A program made the translations under genes and the position numbers. From Thalassospira australica (lineage in GTDB: Bacteria > Pseudomonadota > Alphaproteobacteria > Rhodospirillales > Thalassospiraceae): a stretch of DNA of 64,000 nt. Location: positions 1 through 64,000 of the forward strand of contig NZ_JRJE01000020.1 of the NCBI RefSeq assembly GCF_000763295.1, written 5' to 3'. Below are positions 17,816-27,461 of the stretch, piece by piece. The notes below the pieces were generated by a model. It made no database searches. It was given only the letters and a program-made list of their open reading frames with translations, and was not told the DNA's origin. Position 1 is the stretch's first letter, and every line of letters begins with the position of its first letter.

Positions 17816-18912
17816 CCCTTACGCTTGAAAACATAACCAAGACCATGGGTGGGGAGACCCACATCGACGATGTGTCGATGACGCTGGAACCGGGATCATT
17901 CAACGTCCTTCTGGGACGGACCCTGGCCGGGAAAACCACCCTGATGCGGATCATGGCCGGGCTGGAACCTCCAACCACGGGCCGTATCCTTGTTGATAAT
18001 GTCGATGTGACGGGCCAGGCTGTGCAAAAGCGCAATGTCGCCATGGTCTATCAGCAGTTCATCAACTACCCATCGATGAATGTCTTTGACAACATTGCGT
18101 CACCCTTGAAATTGCAAGGCGTGGACAAGTCCGAAATCGAAAAGCGTGTTCGCTCCACCGCGGAACTGATGCACATCGAACATCTTCTTGACCGCCTGCC
18201 ACAGGAACTTTCCGGTGGTCAGCAGCAGCGCACCGCCATGGCGCGCGCCATGGTCAAGGATTGCAAGTTGCTGTTGCTCGATGAGCCGCTGGTTAACCTT
18301 GATTACAAATTGCGTGAAGAACTGCGCGAAGAAATCCCGAACCTTCTGGCCGAACGCGACACCATTGTTGTCTATGCCACGACCGAGCCGATGGAAGCCC
18401 TGTTGCTTGGCGGAAAATGTGCCGTGATGCATGAAGGTCGCATGACGCAGTTTGGCCCAACCACCGAGGTGTATCACAACCCGGCATGGGTTGAGACGGG
18501 GCTTATCTTCTCCGATCCGCCGATCAACCTTGTGGAAGCTGACGTGCGCGATGGCGCGATCTTTATGAAAAGCGGTCATCAAGTGCCCCTGACCGGGCAT
18601 CTCGCGAACCTTGCGAACGGTAATTATACCCTTGGCATTCGTGCCAACCATCTTTCGGTTGATCCGACGGGTGACAATACGATTGCCATGCAGGGTCAGG
18701 TTGAACTTGCCGAAATCACCGGATCGGAAACCTTTGTGCACGTGCATTTCAATGACGTGTCCTGGGTGATTCAGGAAGAAGGCGTTCACAACCCGCGTCT
18801 GGGCGAAGCCACCCAATTCTATGTCGATCCGACACGTCTGTTTGCCTTTGATGCAAGCGGACAACTCGTGGCCGCCCCGCCGGTCGAAATATCAAACGGC
18901 AAAGCGGCGTGA
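17812..18912 (+). CDS. glpS: Glycerol ABC importer, ATP-binding protein 1
   Basis: 366 aa. The Walker A loop is unusual (LLGRTLAGKTTLMR), but the GxxxxGKT spacing is kept; the signature LSGGQQQR and Walker B LLLLDEPLVNLD are standard. A C-terminal TOBE-type regulatory region follows from about residue 235. Order and content match the glpSTPQUV importer described in Rhizobium leguminosarum. It starts at ATG 17812, overlapping the glpD stop by ATGA, which implies coupled translation. Confidence 0.9.
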   Translation: MTLTLENITKTMGGETHIDDVSMTLEPGSFNVLLGRTLAGKTTLMRIMAGLEPPTTGRILVDNVDVTGQAVQKRNVAMVYQQFINYPSMNVFDNIASPLKLQGVDKSEIEKRVRSTAELMHIEHLLDRLPQELSGGQQQRTAMARAMVKDCKLLLLDEPLVNLDYKLREELREEIPNLLAERDTIVVYATTEPMEALLLGGKCAVMHEGRMTQFGPTTEVYHNPAWVETGLIFSDPPINLVEADVRDGAIFMKSGHQVPLTGHLANLANGNYTLGIRANHLSVDPTGDNTIAMQGQVELAEITGSETFVHVHFNDVSWVIQEEGVHNPRLGEATQFYVDPTRLFAFDASGQLVAAPPVEISNGKAA

Positions 18913-18927
18913 GGGAAAGTAAGTAAA

Positions 18928-20034
18928 ATGGCACGTATTGATCTTAAAAGCCTTGCGCATTCCTACTTCCCCGATCCGAAGACGGACGAGGATTATGCGC
19001 TCAGACGTATGGAACATGTTTGGGAAGATGGCGGTGCTTATGCACTTCTGGGTCCGTCAGGCTGTGGCAAGACCACGCTTCTCAACATCATTTCCGGTCT
19101 TTTGACCCCGTCACATGGTCAGGTCCTGTTTGATGGCAAGGATGTCACCCAACTGGCCCCGGAAGAGCGCAACATTGCGCAGGTTTTCCAATTCCCGGTG
19201 ATCTATGACACCATGACGGTCTATGACAATCTGGCCTTCCCGCTGCGCAATCGCGGTATTGATGAAAAACGGGTCGATGCCCGTGTGCGCGAAATCGCAG
19301 GCATGCTGGATTTGACCGGGAAGCTCAAGCAAAAGGCACGCGGCCTTGGCGCAGATGAAAAACAGACGATCTCGCTTGGGCGTGGTCTGGTGCGCGACGA
19401 TGTGTCGGCCATTCTGTTTGACGAACCGCTGACGGTGATTGACCCGCATCTGAAATGGGTTCTGCGCCGCAAGCTCAAGGAAATTCATAACAAGCTGCGC
19501 CCGACCATGGTGTATGTCACCCATGATCAGGTCGAAGCCCTGACGTTTGCCGACAAGGTCGTTGTCATGTATGGCGGCAAGGTCGTGCAGTTGGGCACCC
19601 CGCAGGAACTGTTTGAAAACCCGGCCCATACCTTTGTCGGGTATTTCATCGGCAGTCCGGGCATGAACATCATGGATTGCAAAATCGATGATGGGGCTGC
19701 CTGGGTTGATGGTCAGCGGATCGGTCTTTCGGACCGCCACCTTGAGGCCATTTCGAAACAAAGCGGCAAGATTGAACTGGGCATTCGCCCCGAATTCCTG
19801 ACCCTTGAAACCGGCACGGACACCAAGGGCCCAGGGGGAGACGGGAGCGGAGTTGAAGTCAACATCACCAAGGTCGAAGACCTTGGCCAGTTCAAAATTG
19901 CAACGACCCGTTTCGGGGCATCTGAAATCAAGGTCAAGCTTGGCGAAGACGAACAGGTGACCGGTCAGTCCGGCGTTCTGCGTTTTGCGCCGGAATGGAC
20001 CAAGCTTTACGCCGACAGTCAGTTGGTCGCGTAA
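18928..20034 (+). CDS. glpT: Glycerol ABC importer, ATP-binding protein 2
   Basis: 368 aa. Walker A GPSGCGKTTLLN is canonical and Walker B is AILFDEPLTVID, with a switch histidine in VTHDQ. The signature motif is degenerate: GLGADEKQTISLGRG in place of LSGGQ. GlpS has an intact LSGGQ, so the GlpS/GlpT heterodimer may have one fully canonical composite ATP site, as in other asymmetric ABC pairs. A TOBE-like domain occupies about residues 240-368. AGGGAAAG precedes the start, 15 bp after glpS. Confidence 0.9.
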   Translation: MARIDLKSLAHSYFPDPKTDEDYALRRMEHVWEDGGAYALLGPSGCGKTTLLNIISGLLTPSHGQVLFDGKDVTQLAPEERNIAQVFQFPVIYDTMTVYDNLAFPLRNRGIDEKRVDARVREIAGMLDLTGKLKQKARGLGADEKQTISLGRGLVRDDVSAILFDEPLTVIDPHLKWVLRRKLKEIHNKLRPTMVYVTHDQVEALTFADKVVVMYGGKVVQLGTPQELFENPAHTFVGYFIGSPGMNIMDCKIDDGAAWVDGQRIGLSDRHLEAISKQSGKIELGIRPEFLTLETGTDTKGPGGDGSGVEVNITKVEDLGQFKIATTRFGASEIKVKLGEDEQVTGQSGVLRFAPEWTKLYADSQLVA

Positions 20035-20048
20035 GGGGGGATGGGGAA

Positions 20049-20921
20049 ATGAACAAGATTACCAACAACAAGGCCTGGTTCCTCGTCCTGCCAGTGTTCT
20101 TTATCGTTGCCATCAGTGCGATCATTCCGCTGATGACGGTCGTGAACTATTCGGTTCAGGACATCTTTGATCCGCAGACGCGTTTCTTTGTTGGCACCGA
20201 ATGGTTTGAACAGGTTCTGGCAGACCGCCGTCTGCATGACGCGCTGATCCGTCAGATCGTCTATACCATGAGCGTTCTATTCATCGAAGTTCCGCTGGGC
20301 ATTGCGGTTGCACTGACCTTGCCGCGCAACGGCTGGGGCGTTTCGGCATCGATGGTTTTGCTCGCGCTGCCGCTGCTTATTCCATGGAACGTGGTTGGCA
20401 CCATCTGGCAGATCTTTGGCCGTGCAGACATCGGTCTGGGTGGCTATGTGATCAATCTGATGGGCATTGACTATAACTACGCCCAGAACCCGATGGATGC
20501 CTGGCTGACCGTTCTGGTCATGGATGTCTGGCACTGGACCAGCCTGATTGTGCTGCTGTGCTATGCGGGTCTGCGTTCCATCCCGGATGCCTATTATCAG
20601 GCTGCCAAGATTGATGGTGCGTCGCGCTGGGCCGTGTTCCGCTTTATTCAGCTGCCCAAGATGCAGTCGGTTCTCGTGATCGGTGTTTTGCTGCGCTTCA
20701 TGGACAGCTTCATGATTTATACCGAACCGTTCGTCCTGACAGGTGGCGGCCCGGGTAACGCAACCACCTTCCTCAGCCAGTTCCTGACACGGATGGCAGT
20801 CGGTCAGTTTGACCTTGGTCCTGCTGCGGCCTTCTCGCTGGTCTACTTCCTGATCATTCTGCTGGTTTGCTGGGTTTTCTATACCGTCGTGATGAACGCC
20901 GGAAAGCAGGGGGAACAATAA
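20049..20921 (+). CDS. glpP: Glycerol ABC importer, permease 1
   Basis: 290 aa with about six membrane helices (MalF-type fold) and the EAA-loop motif YYQAAKIDGASRWAVFRFIQLP that contacts the ATPase. GGGGGGATGGGG lies just before ATG 20049; the longer open frame from 19995 lies inside glpT and is rejected. The gene ends one base before glpQ starts, so the permeases are tightly coupled. Confidence 0.9.
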   Translation: MNKITNNKAWFLVLPVFFIVAISAIIPLMTVVNYSVQDIFDPQTRFFVGTEWFEQVLADRRLHDALIRQIVYTMSVLFIEVPLGIAVALTLPRNGWGVSASMVLLALPLLIPWNVVGTIWQIFGRADIGLGGYVINLMGIDYNYAQNPMDAWLTVLVMDVWHWTSLIVLLCYAGLRSIPDAYYQAAKIDGASRWAVFRFIQLPKMQSVLVIGVLLRFMDSFMIYTEPFVLTGGGPGNATTFLSQFLTRMAVGQFDLGPAAAFSLVYFLIILLVCWVFYTVVMNAGKQGEQ

Positions 20922-20922
20922 A

Positions 20923-21726
20923 ATGCAGTTCCAGAAACGACATATCGGACTTCTTCTTTATATTCTGTTCCTGTTGCTGCCGATCTATTGGCTGTTCAAC
21001 ATGTCGATCAAGACCAATACGGAAATCCTGGGCGCAATGACCCTGTTCCCGGACAATCCGACATTGGCAAACTATGCTACGATCCTGACCGATCCGGCGT
21101 GGTACACGGGCTATATCAACTCGATGATCTATGTCGGGATCAATGTGGTGATTTCATTGCTTGTGGCCCTGCCAGCGGCCTATGCCTTCTCGCGGTTTAA
21201 CTTTACAGGCGACAAGCATCTGTTTTTCTGGCTTCTGACGAACCGCATGGCACCGCCGGCCGTGTTCCTGCTGCCGTTTTTCCAGCTGTATTCAAGTGTC
21301 GGGCTGTTTGACACCCATATTGCTGTGGCACTTGCGCACTGCCTGTTTAACGTGCCGCTTGCGGTCTGGATCCTTGAAGGTTTCATGTCGGGTATTCCAA
21401 AGGAAATCGATGAAACCGCCTATGTCGACGGTTATTCGTTCCCGCGCTTCTTTACCACGATCTTCATTCCGCTGATCAGATCAGGCATCGGTGTGACAGC
21501 CTTCTTCTGCTTTATGTTTAGCTGGGTGGAACTTCTTCTGGCGCGCACACTGACCTCGGTTGAGGCCAAACCGATTGCCGCCACCATGACCCGTACCGTT
21601 TCGGCATCGGGTCTGGATTGGGGTGTTTTGGCCGCAGCTGGCGTTTTGACAATTGTCCCGGGCGCCTTGGTGATCTGGTTCGTTCGCAACTACATCGCCA
21701 AAGGTTTCGCGATGGGTCGCGTGTAA
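20923..21726 (+). CDS. glpQ: Glycerol ABC importer, permease 2
   Basis: 267 aa, MalG-type permease with six predicted helices and the EAA motif ETAYVDGYSFPRFFTTIFIPL. The first segment (IGLLLYILFLLLPIYWLF) starts at residue 7. GGGGGAA is just upstream of ATG 20923. It forms the membrane pore with glpP. Confidence 0.9.
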   Translation: MQFQKRHIGLLLYILFLLLPIYWLFNMSIKTNTEILGAMTLFPDNPTLANYATILTDPAWYTGYINSMIYVGINVVISLLVALPAAYAFSRFNFTGDKHLFFWLLTNRMAPPAVFLLPFFQLYSSVGLFDTHIAVALAHCLFNVPLAVWILEGFMSGIPKEIDETAYVDGYSFPRFFTTIFIPLIRSGIGVTAFFCFMFSWVELLLARTLTSVEAKPIAATMTRTVSASGLDWGVLAAAGVLTIVPGALVIWFVRNYIAKGFAMGRV

Positions 21727-21750
21727 TCGGAAAACAGGAGGAATATCAAA

Positions 21751-22023
21751 ATGGCATGGATGGCCTGGACCCCGATTACCGCAGCATTTTTCAGCTGCAT
21801 CATCCTGATGCTGATCGGGATGGGAGTTTGGCAAGCGGTTTCACCGACCGTACCGCGACGTGGCTTTTTGCCACTGACCACCACACGCGGTGATCGCCTA
21901 TTTATCAGTTTGTTGGGCGCTGCCTACATTCATCTGGGCTGGCTGGCATTTACCGATGCCGCCCTTTGGATCGGCTCCATCATCGCACTTGTCTGGCTCA
22001 TCATTGTGATGCGCTGGGGGTAG
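21751..22023 (+). CDS. glpU: Small membrane protein of the glycerol importer (DUF2160, GlpU-type)
   Basis: 90 aa with two or three hydrophobic helices (residues about 6-27, 48-65, 66-86). Short DUF2160 proteins sit at this place in glpSTPQUV operons of alphaproteobacteria; their role is unknown. AGGAGG precedes the start at 21751. A stem-loop follows, before glpV. Confidence 0.8.
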   Translation: MAWMAWTPITAAFFSCIILMLIGMGVWQAVSPTVPRRGFLPLTTTRGDRLFISLLGAAYIHLGWLAFTDAALWIGSIIALVWLIIVMRWG

Positions 22024-22033
22024 AAATCCGAGG

Positions 22034-22059
22034 CGGTACCGCGTCCTACAGCGGTGCCG
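22034..22059 (+). other. Intercistronic stem-loop between glpU and glpV
   Basis: CGGTACCGC pairs with GCGGTGCCG (one G-U) around an 8-nt loop, then TTTCGTTCG. It lies about 100 bp before glpV. In importer operons such hairpins often set the higher level of the binding protein; here that is inference. Confidence 0.45.
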
Positions 22060-22160
22060 TTTCGTTCGTACTCGTCACGTTGGGTTGTCCGTCTTCCCCC
22101 AACGTTGATGACCGGTTTTACCGGATGAGCAATAAGGAAGACGACCAGGGAGAAAACGAT

Positions 22161-23909
22161 ATGTTCGTTAAAGCCAAAGGCGCTACAAGCGTTGTTAAAG
22201 GCAGCGCTATTGCAGTCGCCCTTGGTCTTGCTGTGCTGGCAAACCCGGCCATGGCAGACCAATATACCGACGCAGCGAAGAAATGGATCGATAGCGAATT
22301 TCAGCCGTCGAGCCTGAATAAAGATGCCCAGATGGCCGAACTCGAATGGTTCATCAAAGCCGCAGAACCGTTCCGCGGCATGGACATCAACGTGGTGTCG
22401 GAAACCATCACCACGCACGAGTATGAGTCCAAGGTTCTGGCGAAGGCTTTCTCGGAAATCACCGGGATCAACATCACCCATGACCTGATCGGTGAAGGCG
22501 ATGTGATCGAAAAACTGCAGACTCAGATGCAGTCGAACCGCAACATCTATGATGCCTTCATCAATGACTCGGATCTGATCGGGACCCACGCGCGCTATGA
22601 CGCCGTTGTGCCGCTGACCGACTGGATGGCTGGCGACGGTGCTGATGTTACCTCCCCGACCCTGGATCTCGATGACTTCATCGGTCTGTCCTTCACCACC
22701 GGTCCGGATGGCAAGCTTTATCAGCTTCCTGACCAGCAGTTCGCGAACCTTTACTGGTTCCGCTATGACTGGTTCCAACGTGAAGACCTGCAGGCGCAGT
22801 TCAAAGAAAAGTATGGCTACGACCTTGGCGTTCCGGTCAACTGGTCGGCATACGAAGACATCGCCGAATTCTTCACCAATGACGTTGGTGAAATCGACGG
22901 TGAAAAAGTCTATGGCCACATGGACTATGGTAAAAAAGATCCGTCACTCGGTTGGCGCTTCACCGATGCGTGGCTGTCGATGGCTGGTGCTGGCGACAAG
23001 GGCATCCCGAACGGCCTTCCGGTCGACGAATGGGGTATCCGTGTTGAAGGTTGCGCACCGGCAGGTTCAAGCGTAACCCGTGGCGGTGCTGCAAACGGCC
23101 CGGCAGCTGTTTATGCCCTGACCAAATACATCGATTGGCTTAAGGCTTATGCTCCGCCAGAAGCGGCTGGCATGACCTTTGGTGAAGCTGGTCCGGTTCC
23201 GGCACAGGGCCAGATCGCACAGCAGATCTTCTGGTACACCGCCTTTACCGCCGACATGGCGAAAAAAGGTACCCCGGTTGTGAATGACGATGGCACGCCG
23301 AAATGGCGTATGGCGCCGTCCCCGCATGGCCCGTACTGGGAAGAAGGCATGAAGCTTGGTTATCAGGACGTGGGTTCCTGGACGCTGATGAAGTCCACCC
23401 CGATTGAGCGCCGCAAAGCTGCATGGCTCTATGCACAGTTCACCACCTCGAAAACCGTATCGCTGAAAAAGACCCTTACCGGTCTGACACCGATCCGTCA
23501 GTCTGACCTGGATACCCAGGCCATGACCGACATCGCGCCCAACTGGGGTGGTCTGGTTGAATTCTATCGTTCCCCGGCCCGTGTTCAGTGGTCGCCGACC
23601 GGTACCAACGTTCCGGATTATCCGAAACTGGCACAGCTCTGGTGGCAGAACGTTGCCGAAGCTGTTACCGGCGAACGGACCCCGCAGGAAGCCATGGACA
23701 ACCTTGCGACCTCCATGGACCGTGTTCTGCAGCGTCTTGAGCGTGCAGGTATCGGTGGCGAATGCGCACCGAAGCTGAACGAAGAGCGTGATGCACAATA
23801 CTGGTACGACCAGCCGGGTGCACCGAAACCGCTTCTCGACAACGAAAAACCGCAGGGTGAGACCGTCAAATACGACGATCTGATCGCGGAATGGCGTGCA
23901 GCCCAGTAA
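22161..23909 (+). CDS. glpV: Glycerol ABC importer, periplasmic binding protein
   Basis: 582 aa, a large extracellular solute-binding protein with a Sec signal peptide (hydrophobic core AIAVALGLAVLANPAMA, cleavage after AMA near residue 28). It is longer than most family-1 binding proteins, as is typical of GlpV. Start ATG 22161 follows CAGGGAGAAAACGAT. As the last gene of the operon it is followed by a strong hairpin. Confidence 0.9.
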   Translation: MFVKAKGATSVVKGSAIAVALGLAVLANPAMADQYTDAAKKWIDSEFQPSSLNKDAQMAELEWFIKAAEPFRGMDINVVSETITTHEYESKVLAKAFSEITGINITHDLIGEGDVIEKLQTQMQSNRNIYDAFINDSDLIGTHARYDAVVPLTDWMAGDGADVTSPTLDLDDFIGLSFTTGPDGKLYQLPDQQFANLYWFRYDWFQREDLQAQFKEKYGYDLGVPVNWSAYEDIAEFFTNDVGEIDGEKVYGHMDYGKKDPSLGWRFTDAWLSMAGAGDKGIPNGLPVDEWGIRVEGCAPAGSSVTRGGAANGPAAVYALTKYIDWLKAYAPPEAAGMTFGEAGPVPAQGQIAQQIFWYTAFTADMAKKGTPVVNDDGTPKWRMAPSPHGPYWEEGMKLGYQDVGSWTLMKSTPIERRKAAWLYAQFTTSKTVSLKKTLTGLTPIRQSDLDTQAMTDIAPNWGGLVEFYRSPARVQWSPTGTNVPDYPKLAQLWWQNVAEAVTGERTPQEAMDNLATSMDRVLQRLERAGIGGECAPKLNEERDAQYWYDQPGAPKPLLDNEKPQGETVKYDDLIAEWRAAQ

Positions 23910-23931
23910 TTCGGGCTACACTACTGGGGGT

Positions 23932-23958
23932 GTCGGGGGTGATTTATTCATCCCCGAC
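23932..23958 (+). terminator. Hairpin after glpV
   Basis: GTCGGGGGTGA pairs with TCATCCCCGAC (one G-U) around TTTAT. There is no T-run after it (CGTCCC), so it may act as a transcript-end stabiliser or a weak terminator. Confidence 0.6.
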
Positions 23959-24041
23959 CGTCCCTCCACCCTGATTGCACTCCTTTAAAATTCATATTGC
24001 CCACGCGTATTCCATTAGGTCATTGCACCCACGAAAACCCA

Positions 24042-24112
24042 AGACATCCGAAAAACGGATGCGCATATCCCACACAGGGATGTCTGCCCAACAGAAAAGA
24101 AAACACTGGGCA
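24042..24112 (+). promoter_or_regulatory. Structured 5' leader of the chemoreceptor gene with competing hairpins
   Basis: Three local hairpins can form: CATCCG/CGGATG (24045-24061), ATCCC/GGGAT (24067-24081) and TGCCCA/TGGGCA (24085-24112). The segment AGACATCC (24042-24049) can instead pair with GGATGTCT (24078-24085), which would break the first two and take one base of the third. The third hairpin ends 17 bp before the GTG start. Mutually exclusive pairings upstream of a ribosome site suggest a regulatory leader; I recognise no known riboswitch class. Confidence 0.4.
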
Positions 24113-24128
24113 CGACAGGGAGGAAACA

Positions 24129-26462
24129 GTGAATACCGCTATCAAAAAACGTCGCGCTGGCCTTGGCATTCAAGGTCGGCTCATGGCTTCTTTTGCCTTG
24201 ATTCTGGTTCTGGCCGGAATTTCATCGGCCGTGTCCTGGGTTTCATTTGGCAACAGTCGCGATCTTGTTGCTGACATCACAACCGACAGCCTGCCATCCA
24301 TCATTCGTCAGATGGAATTGGCGATGAATGGCGTCGGACTGGCCGCACAGGCCCCTGTTCTTGCCGCGTCGCGCGATACCGAAGAACTGGCTGCGACCGA
24401 AGCCCGGCTGGATCAACTGATCGCCGATGCCCGCGCCCGACTTCAGCAAATCACGGACGCGAACCCGGACTCCATCATCATTGACCTTGCTGCACGCAAC
24501 AACGGCGAAGGCAACGCGGTTGGCACAGTTGACGCCAGCGAAATCAGCGACACGACAGATGCCACCTCCGACGTCACAGTCACCACTGACGTCGAAACAG
24601 ACAGTGACGCTGCAGAAATTGCGGTGGCGGAGTCAGAACTCGTCGATGCCATTGTTATCCTAACAGAACACCTTGATAACATCGTCACCGGGCGTGAAAA
24701 CCTTCATGACCTGACCACCCAACGCCTTGAGATCGAAAAACGGCGTGGTGACCTGACGCTTGATATGGTTTTCGCCTATGCCGATTTGTCGGAATTCCTC
24801 AACCCGCTGGTCGAAATCGTTGATCTGGATGTTTCGCGCGGGGTTTCACGGGTTGGAAATGGCAACAGTGACGCAGCTGCAAAGCTTGAAGAAACCATCG
24901 CATTTTCACAGTTGATCGCGGAAATCCGCGCCAATGTGAACCTTGCCTTTGGCATGTTGACTGCGGCCATCGCGGTGCCCGAAGGCGAAGCCATGGACGA
25001 AGTCCGCAATCAATGGAGCTGGGCGGAGCTTCGCATCACTGACGCACTTGAAGAATTGCCCGATAATGATGACGGAAACCGTATCCGTGATCTTGCCAAG
25101 GCGTTGTTGTCTTTTGGCACGGGGCGCAACAGTGTCTTTGATCTGCGCGAAACCGAATGGGATAATCAGTACGAAACCGAACAAACCCTTGATGCCACCC
25201 TGACCACCGCCGAAGCACTTTCGAAGTCGATCACCCTCATGGTCGAACAGAAACGTGATGAGGTTGACGCCAATGCCAGCGGTGCGCTCAACCAGGTTGT
25301 CAAGGATCAGCGCCTTATTGCAATCATTGGGATCGCGGTGTTGGTGATCTCGCTTCTGATCATGCTGTTCTATGTTCGCGGGAATCTGATCAAACGATTG
25401 CTTCGGGTGATTGATGGCATGCGACAGGTCGCCAATGGCGATCTATCGACCGAGGTCAAAGACAATGGCCGCGATGAAATCGGGCGTATGGCTGAAATCC
25501 TTGGTCAGTTCCGCGAAACCAGTCTTGCCGCCAATCAGGCAGAGGAAAAAGTCGCCCGCGAACGAGAACATGCTGAAACCGAACGCCGCCGTGCGATGCT
25601 TGATCTCGCGGATGCGTTTGAAGCATCGATCATGCAAGTCGCCGAAGGTGTCGCCCGCGAAGCCGAAAACATTCAAACGACATCCAATCAGGTACGGGAC
25701 CGCGCACAGGTGGCATCGACCAACGCCACCGGTGTTGCCGGTGCGTCCGAAGAAATTTCGATCAACATGGCATCGGTTTCCGATGCAACCCAATCCTTGT
25801 CTGAACGGGTGCGCGACACCGGCCTGCGTGCTCAAAAATCAGTCGGGGCAGCCACCAGCGCAGTTGATGCCGCACAGCGTACAAACGCTACAATGCATGA
25901 ACTTGAAAACGGCGCACAGGAAATCGGAGAAATCCTGAGCCTTATTCAGGATATCGCAGCCCAGACCAACCTTCTTGCACTTAATGCCACCATTGAGGCT
26001 GCCCGTGCGGGCGAAGCAGGCAAAGGCTTTGCCGTTGTCGCCCAAGAAGTCAAAAACCTTGCCAACCAGACCGGTACCGCGACCGACCGCATTTCTGAAC
26101 GGATCAATGAAATCCAGTCAACCACCGGGGTTGCAGTTCAGGCTATTGCTGAAATTCGCGACAGCATCAATGGCATTCATGAAACCGTTGGCGAGATGTC
26201 CGATGCGGTAACCGAACAACAGGAATTCGTTGCCGAAATCGCCAGCAACGTCGAACAATCCGCCACCGCTGCCAGCGAGATGAATGGCACCATCGCACAG
26301 GTCAGCACGGCGGCTGATGACAACCTTGATGCCGTCGACGGGTTGCGCGATGCGACCGGGCGCCTGCGCCATCAATCCGATGATCTTGGCAACCGCGTGC
26401 GCGATTTCCTAAACACAATCCGATCCGAGCAACCAGAAAGTCAAAAATCCTCCCTGCAGTAG
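24129..26462 (+). CDS. Methyl-accepting chemotaxis protein
   Basis: 777 aa. TM1 is at about 17-37, TM2 at about 396-416 ([20 protein letters not shown]), and a HAMP domain follows (about 417-470). The signalling domain ends with the conserved hairpin tip ([20 protein letters not shown]). The 350-residue periplasmic part is mostly helical and contains a Thr/Asp/Ser-rich low-complexity stretch at about 134-165 that looks inserted. GTG 24129 is the start, with AGGGAGGAAACA directly before it. It follows the glycerol operon on the same strand, so a role in sensing a nutrient imported nearby is possible but unproven. Confidence 0.9.
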   Translation: MNTAIKKRRAGLGIQGRLMASFALILVLAGISSAVSWVSFGNSRDLVADITTDSLPSIIRQMELAMNGVGLAAQAPVLAASRDTEELAATEARLDQLIADARARLQQITDANPDSIIIDLAARNNGEGNAVGTVDASEISDTTDATSDVTVTTDVETDSDAAEIAVAESELVDAIVILTEHLDNIVTGRENLHDLTTQRLEIEKRRGDLTLDMVFAYADLSEFLNPLVEIVDLDVSRGVSRVGNGNSDAAAKLEETIAFSQLIAEIRANVNLAFGMLTAAIAVPEGEAMDEVRNQWSWAELRITDALEELPDNDDGNRIRDLAKALLSFGTGRNSVFDLRETEWDNQYETEQTLDATLTTAEALSKSITLMVEQKRDEVDANASGALNQVVKDQRLIAIIGIAVLVISLLIMLFYVRGNLIKRLLRVIDGMRQVANGDLSTEVKDNGRDEIGRMAEILGQFRETSLAANQAEEKVAREREHAETERRRAMLDLADAFEASIMQVAEGVAREAENIQTTSNQVRDRAQVASTNATGVAGASEEISINMASVSDATQSLSERVRDTGLRAQKSVGAATSAVDAAQRTNATMHELENGAQEIGEILSLIQDIAAQTNLLALNATIEAARAGEAGKGFAVVAQEVKNLANQTGTATDRISERINEIQSTTGVAVQAIAEIRDSINGIHETVGEMSDAVTEQQEFVAEIASNVEQSATAASEMNGTIAQVSTAADDNLDAVDGLRDATGRLRHQSDDLGNRVRDFLNTIRSEQPESQKSSLQ

Positions 26463-26470
26463 AGCAAACT

Positions 26471-26530
26471 TGCCGGGACAAACAGACCCGATCAAACGCC
26501 GAATGGTTCTTTTGTCCCGGCACTTTTTTT
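26471..26530 (+). terminator. Terminator after the chemoreceptor gene
   Basis: TGCCGGGACAAA (26471-26482) and TTTGTCCCGGCA (26511-26522) are perfect complements around a 28-nt loop, followed by CTTTTTTT. Confidence 0.85.
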
Positions 26531-26573
26531 ACCCTTGCTGCAAACAGAGTACAAAAATGATAAACGAGATTTC

Positions 26574-27461
26574 ATGACACATATTATTGCCCGCTTATCA
26601 AAATCGTTCGCGAACAGCATTTCATCCCCGATCTGTCCAGCGACATTGGTCATGACAGCGCTTATGGCATTTTGCGCACCAACCATTGCCAGCGCATCTT
26701 CTGCTCTTGATGATGGTATCAATGCTTATCGTCATGGGGACTTTGAAAAGTCGGCAGGTATTTTTTCATCTCTTGCCAAAAACGGCGATGCCACCGCGCA
26801 GTATCTTCTGTCCTGTCAGACCATCAATGGCGTTGGCGTAACCGCCGACGAGGATGCGGGCTGGGCTCTGATGGAACAGGCATCTGACAGCAACAACCCT
26901 GACGCCAGCGTTGTCATGGCTAGGCGTCTTGAAGCCATGGGGGCGGATAAGGCCGATATTCGCGACCTCTATACCGTTGCCGCCCAACAAAACAACACAC
27001 AGGCGATGCTGTGGCTGGCGCTCGATGCGCTGGATCGCGGCGAAGCGACAAAGGCCGAGGCCCATCTGAAACAGGCCTGGGAACTTGGCGATCCGCGTGC
27101 CGCCACCCTGCTTGCCAACCGGTTTGCCAAAAGCGATATTGATCGCCTGACCTATTTGCGTCGCGCCGCCCAACACGGCGAAATGCGTGCAGCCGCCTAT
27201 CTTGCCGAAGAAGCCCGCACCGTTGATGACAAGGCCGAAGCCGTTGGCTGGTGCGCGATTGCGACCGGCATGCCCGGCCATAACGAAGATGTGGACTGGA
27301 AAACCATCGGCGATGCCGTCGAGGAAAACTGCGGCAAGTTTGACAAGGACCTTGAACCCAAAGACCGGGCAGCCAACCGCGAACGGGTTGATCAGTTTTT
27401 GGCCAGATTCTTTGCAGACTACGAACCTTGGCAGCCGTGGCGCGCCTGTGCGGTTGACTAA
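26574..27461 (+). CDS. Secreted Sel1/TPR-like repeat protein
   Basis: About 295 aa. A signal peptide with a long polar n-region (about 24 residues) is followed by the hydrophobic core ATLVMTALMAFCAPTIASA. The mature part is a tandem array of helical pairs with Sel1 character (AQYLLSCQTINGVGVTADEDAGWALMEQA is the clearest unit, reported here only by its ends AQYLL and LMEQA). Such proteins act as scaffolds for partners; no enzyme motif is seen. I prefer ATG 26574 to a TTG at 26535, which has no ribosome site. The 3' end overlaps mobA by 4 bp, tail to tail. Confidence 0.75.
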   Translation: MTHIIARLSKSFANSISSPICPATLVMTALMAFCAPTIASASSALDDGINAYRHGDFEKSAGIFSSLAKNGDATAQYLLSCQTINGVGVTADEDAGWALMEQASDSNNPDASVVMARRLEAMGADKADIRDLYTVAAQQNNTQAMLWLALDALDRGEATKAEAHLKQAWELGDPRAATLLANRFAKSDIDRLTYLRRAAQHGEMRAAAYLAEEARTVDDKAEAVGWCAIATGMPGHNEDVDWKTIGDAVEENCGKFDKDLEPKDRAANRERVDQFLARFFADYEPWQPWRACAVD

